From NCBI GenBank assembly GCA_007132255.1, contig SLOZ01000415.1, positions 1-5,221 on the forward strand: a DNA stretch of 5,221 nucleotides, given 5' to 3'. This DNA comes from Limnochordia bacterium. Lineage in GTDB: Bacteria; Bacillota; Limnochordia; Darwinibacteriales; B1SED10-159. Numbering within the stretch: the first letter of the stretch is position 1; the number at the start of each line of letters is the position of its first letter. A program made the position numbers and the translations under genes. Of the stretch, positions 4,950 to 5,221 are shown piece by piece. The notes under the pieces were generated by a model that had not been told where the DNA came from, ran no database searches, and was given only the letters and a program-made list of their open reading frames with translations.

Positions 4950-5220
4950 ACTTACGTTGCGGTTCCATGATTCCAGAAGAATCCCCACAAAATAAGATCA
5001 CTGCCATTTCCAAAGAAGCGTAGGTTACCAGCTGCACGCGTAGTCTTTCTCCATCCTGGCCCCAGTTCGAACAAACCAGCGCCTGTAAAAATACCCGCTC
5101 ACGAGAATGCGCTTTTTCGGTGGCAGCAACACCTGAATGGTCCCTATCAAGATCTAGCTTCGATCTTGATACCGAAATATCCTCGAAATAGTCTTTATAA
5201 TAGTTACATGTAAGATTTAT
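4948..5220 (-). CDS. Possible C-terminal end of an unrecognised gene (partial, doubtful)
   Basis: One minus-strand frame is open from the right edge to a TGA at 4950-4948, giving 90 residues with no start needed inside the window. The translation begins INLTCNYYKDYFEDIS and ends GIMEPQRK. It includes charged and mixed stretches but no motif I recognise. A 90-codon open run is only mildly surprising by chance across six frames, and codon choice includes several AGA, AGG, CTA and ATA codons. Another minus frame in the same stretch also stays open for about 40 codons (ending MEKDYACSW), so a decayed or frameshifted gene is possible. I rate it as an open question, listed so that the 270-base stretch is not left blank. 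Confidence 0.25.
   Translation of the reverse strand: MNLTCNYYKDYFEDISVSRSKLDLDRDHSGVAATEKAHSRERVFLQALVCSNWGQDGERLRVQLVTYASLEMAVILFCGDSSGIMEPQRK
5145..5171. repeat. Perfect 10-bp inverted repeat
   Basis: TATCAAGATC (5145-5154) and GATCTTGATA (5162-5171) are exact reverse complements separated by 7 bases. Neither side is followed by a T-run, so it is not a terminator. It could be an operator for a dimeric regulator, or a chance stem in a coding or decayed region. Confidence 0.5.
5204..5213. promoter_or_regulatory. TTACATGTAA palindrome beside AT-rich promoter-like sequence
   Basis: A perfect 10-bp palindrome. Next to it is TATAAT on the plus strand (5196-5201) and TATTAT on the minus strand (5202-5197). 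No -35 box at 16-18 bp is visible for the plus-strand box, and the minus-strand one would need sequence past the window edge. A repressor site is conceivable but unproven. Confidence 0.25.
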
Positions 5221-5221
5221 C

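Noticed and set aside
4873..4995. 40-residue plus-strand frame starting MGEKIDDYDP
   Set aside because: No ribosome binding site precedes the ATG, part of it is an 8-bp tandem repeat, and there is no family resemblance.
5166..5201. Plus-strand promoter TTGATA with TATAAT
   Set aside because: Both boxes look good alone, but the spacer is 24 bp, too long for a standard sigma-A promoter, and no plus-strand gene begins before the edge.
1..5221. CRISPR array, tRNA, rRNA, insertion sequence or transposase
   Set aside because: I read both strands for regular spaced repeats, cloverleaf-like segments and transposase motifs and found none.

Overview
All convincing genes in this window lie on the minus strand and read right to left. 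The features point to a Gram-positive, Bacillota-like bacterium of roughly balanced base composition. Nearly every gene has a strong GGAGG-type ribosome binding site 6-10 nt before its start, there is a secreted lipoprotein with a plain lipobox, and the MFS and GyrI-like proteins resemble low-GC Gram-positive families. The sequence alone does not fix a genus.

Layout from right to left. Positions 4752-5221 hold no recognisable gene. There is an unassigned open frame running in from the right edge and ending at 4948, an inverted repeat, a short tandem repeat and a weak terminator-like element. Next is a 274-residue lipoprotein (4751-3927) with a small beta-sandwich-type domain. A 261-nt gap (3926-3666) follows, rich in RNA-foldable elements; its last hairpin plus U-rich tail sits directly before the ribosome binding site of the next gene.

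The remaining five genes look like one transcription unit: an unrecognised cysteine-rich protein (3665-2934); an RsmC/YbxB-like small methyltransferase whose ATG directly follows the previous stop codon (2933-2352); a general class I SAM methyltransferase (2205-1438); a GyrI-like ligand-binding protein (1225-578); and the N-terminal part of an MFS exporter of the MefA/EntS type (547 to beyond the left edge). The GyrI-like and MFS genes are 30 nt apart. The 212-nt gap before the GyrI-like gene contains three related 10-nt segments: two identical copies and one near-complement between them. The middle one can pair with either outer one, which is the logic of an RNA switch.

Read together, the five genes suggest handling of a small molecule: modification of the compound or its RNA target by methyltransferases, binding or hydrolysis by the GyrI-like protein, and export by the MFS carrier. 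That is inference from gene content. The least explained parts, and the best candidates for something new, are the cysteine-rich protein and the two structured intergenic leaders.
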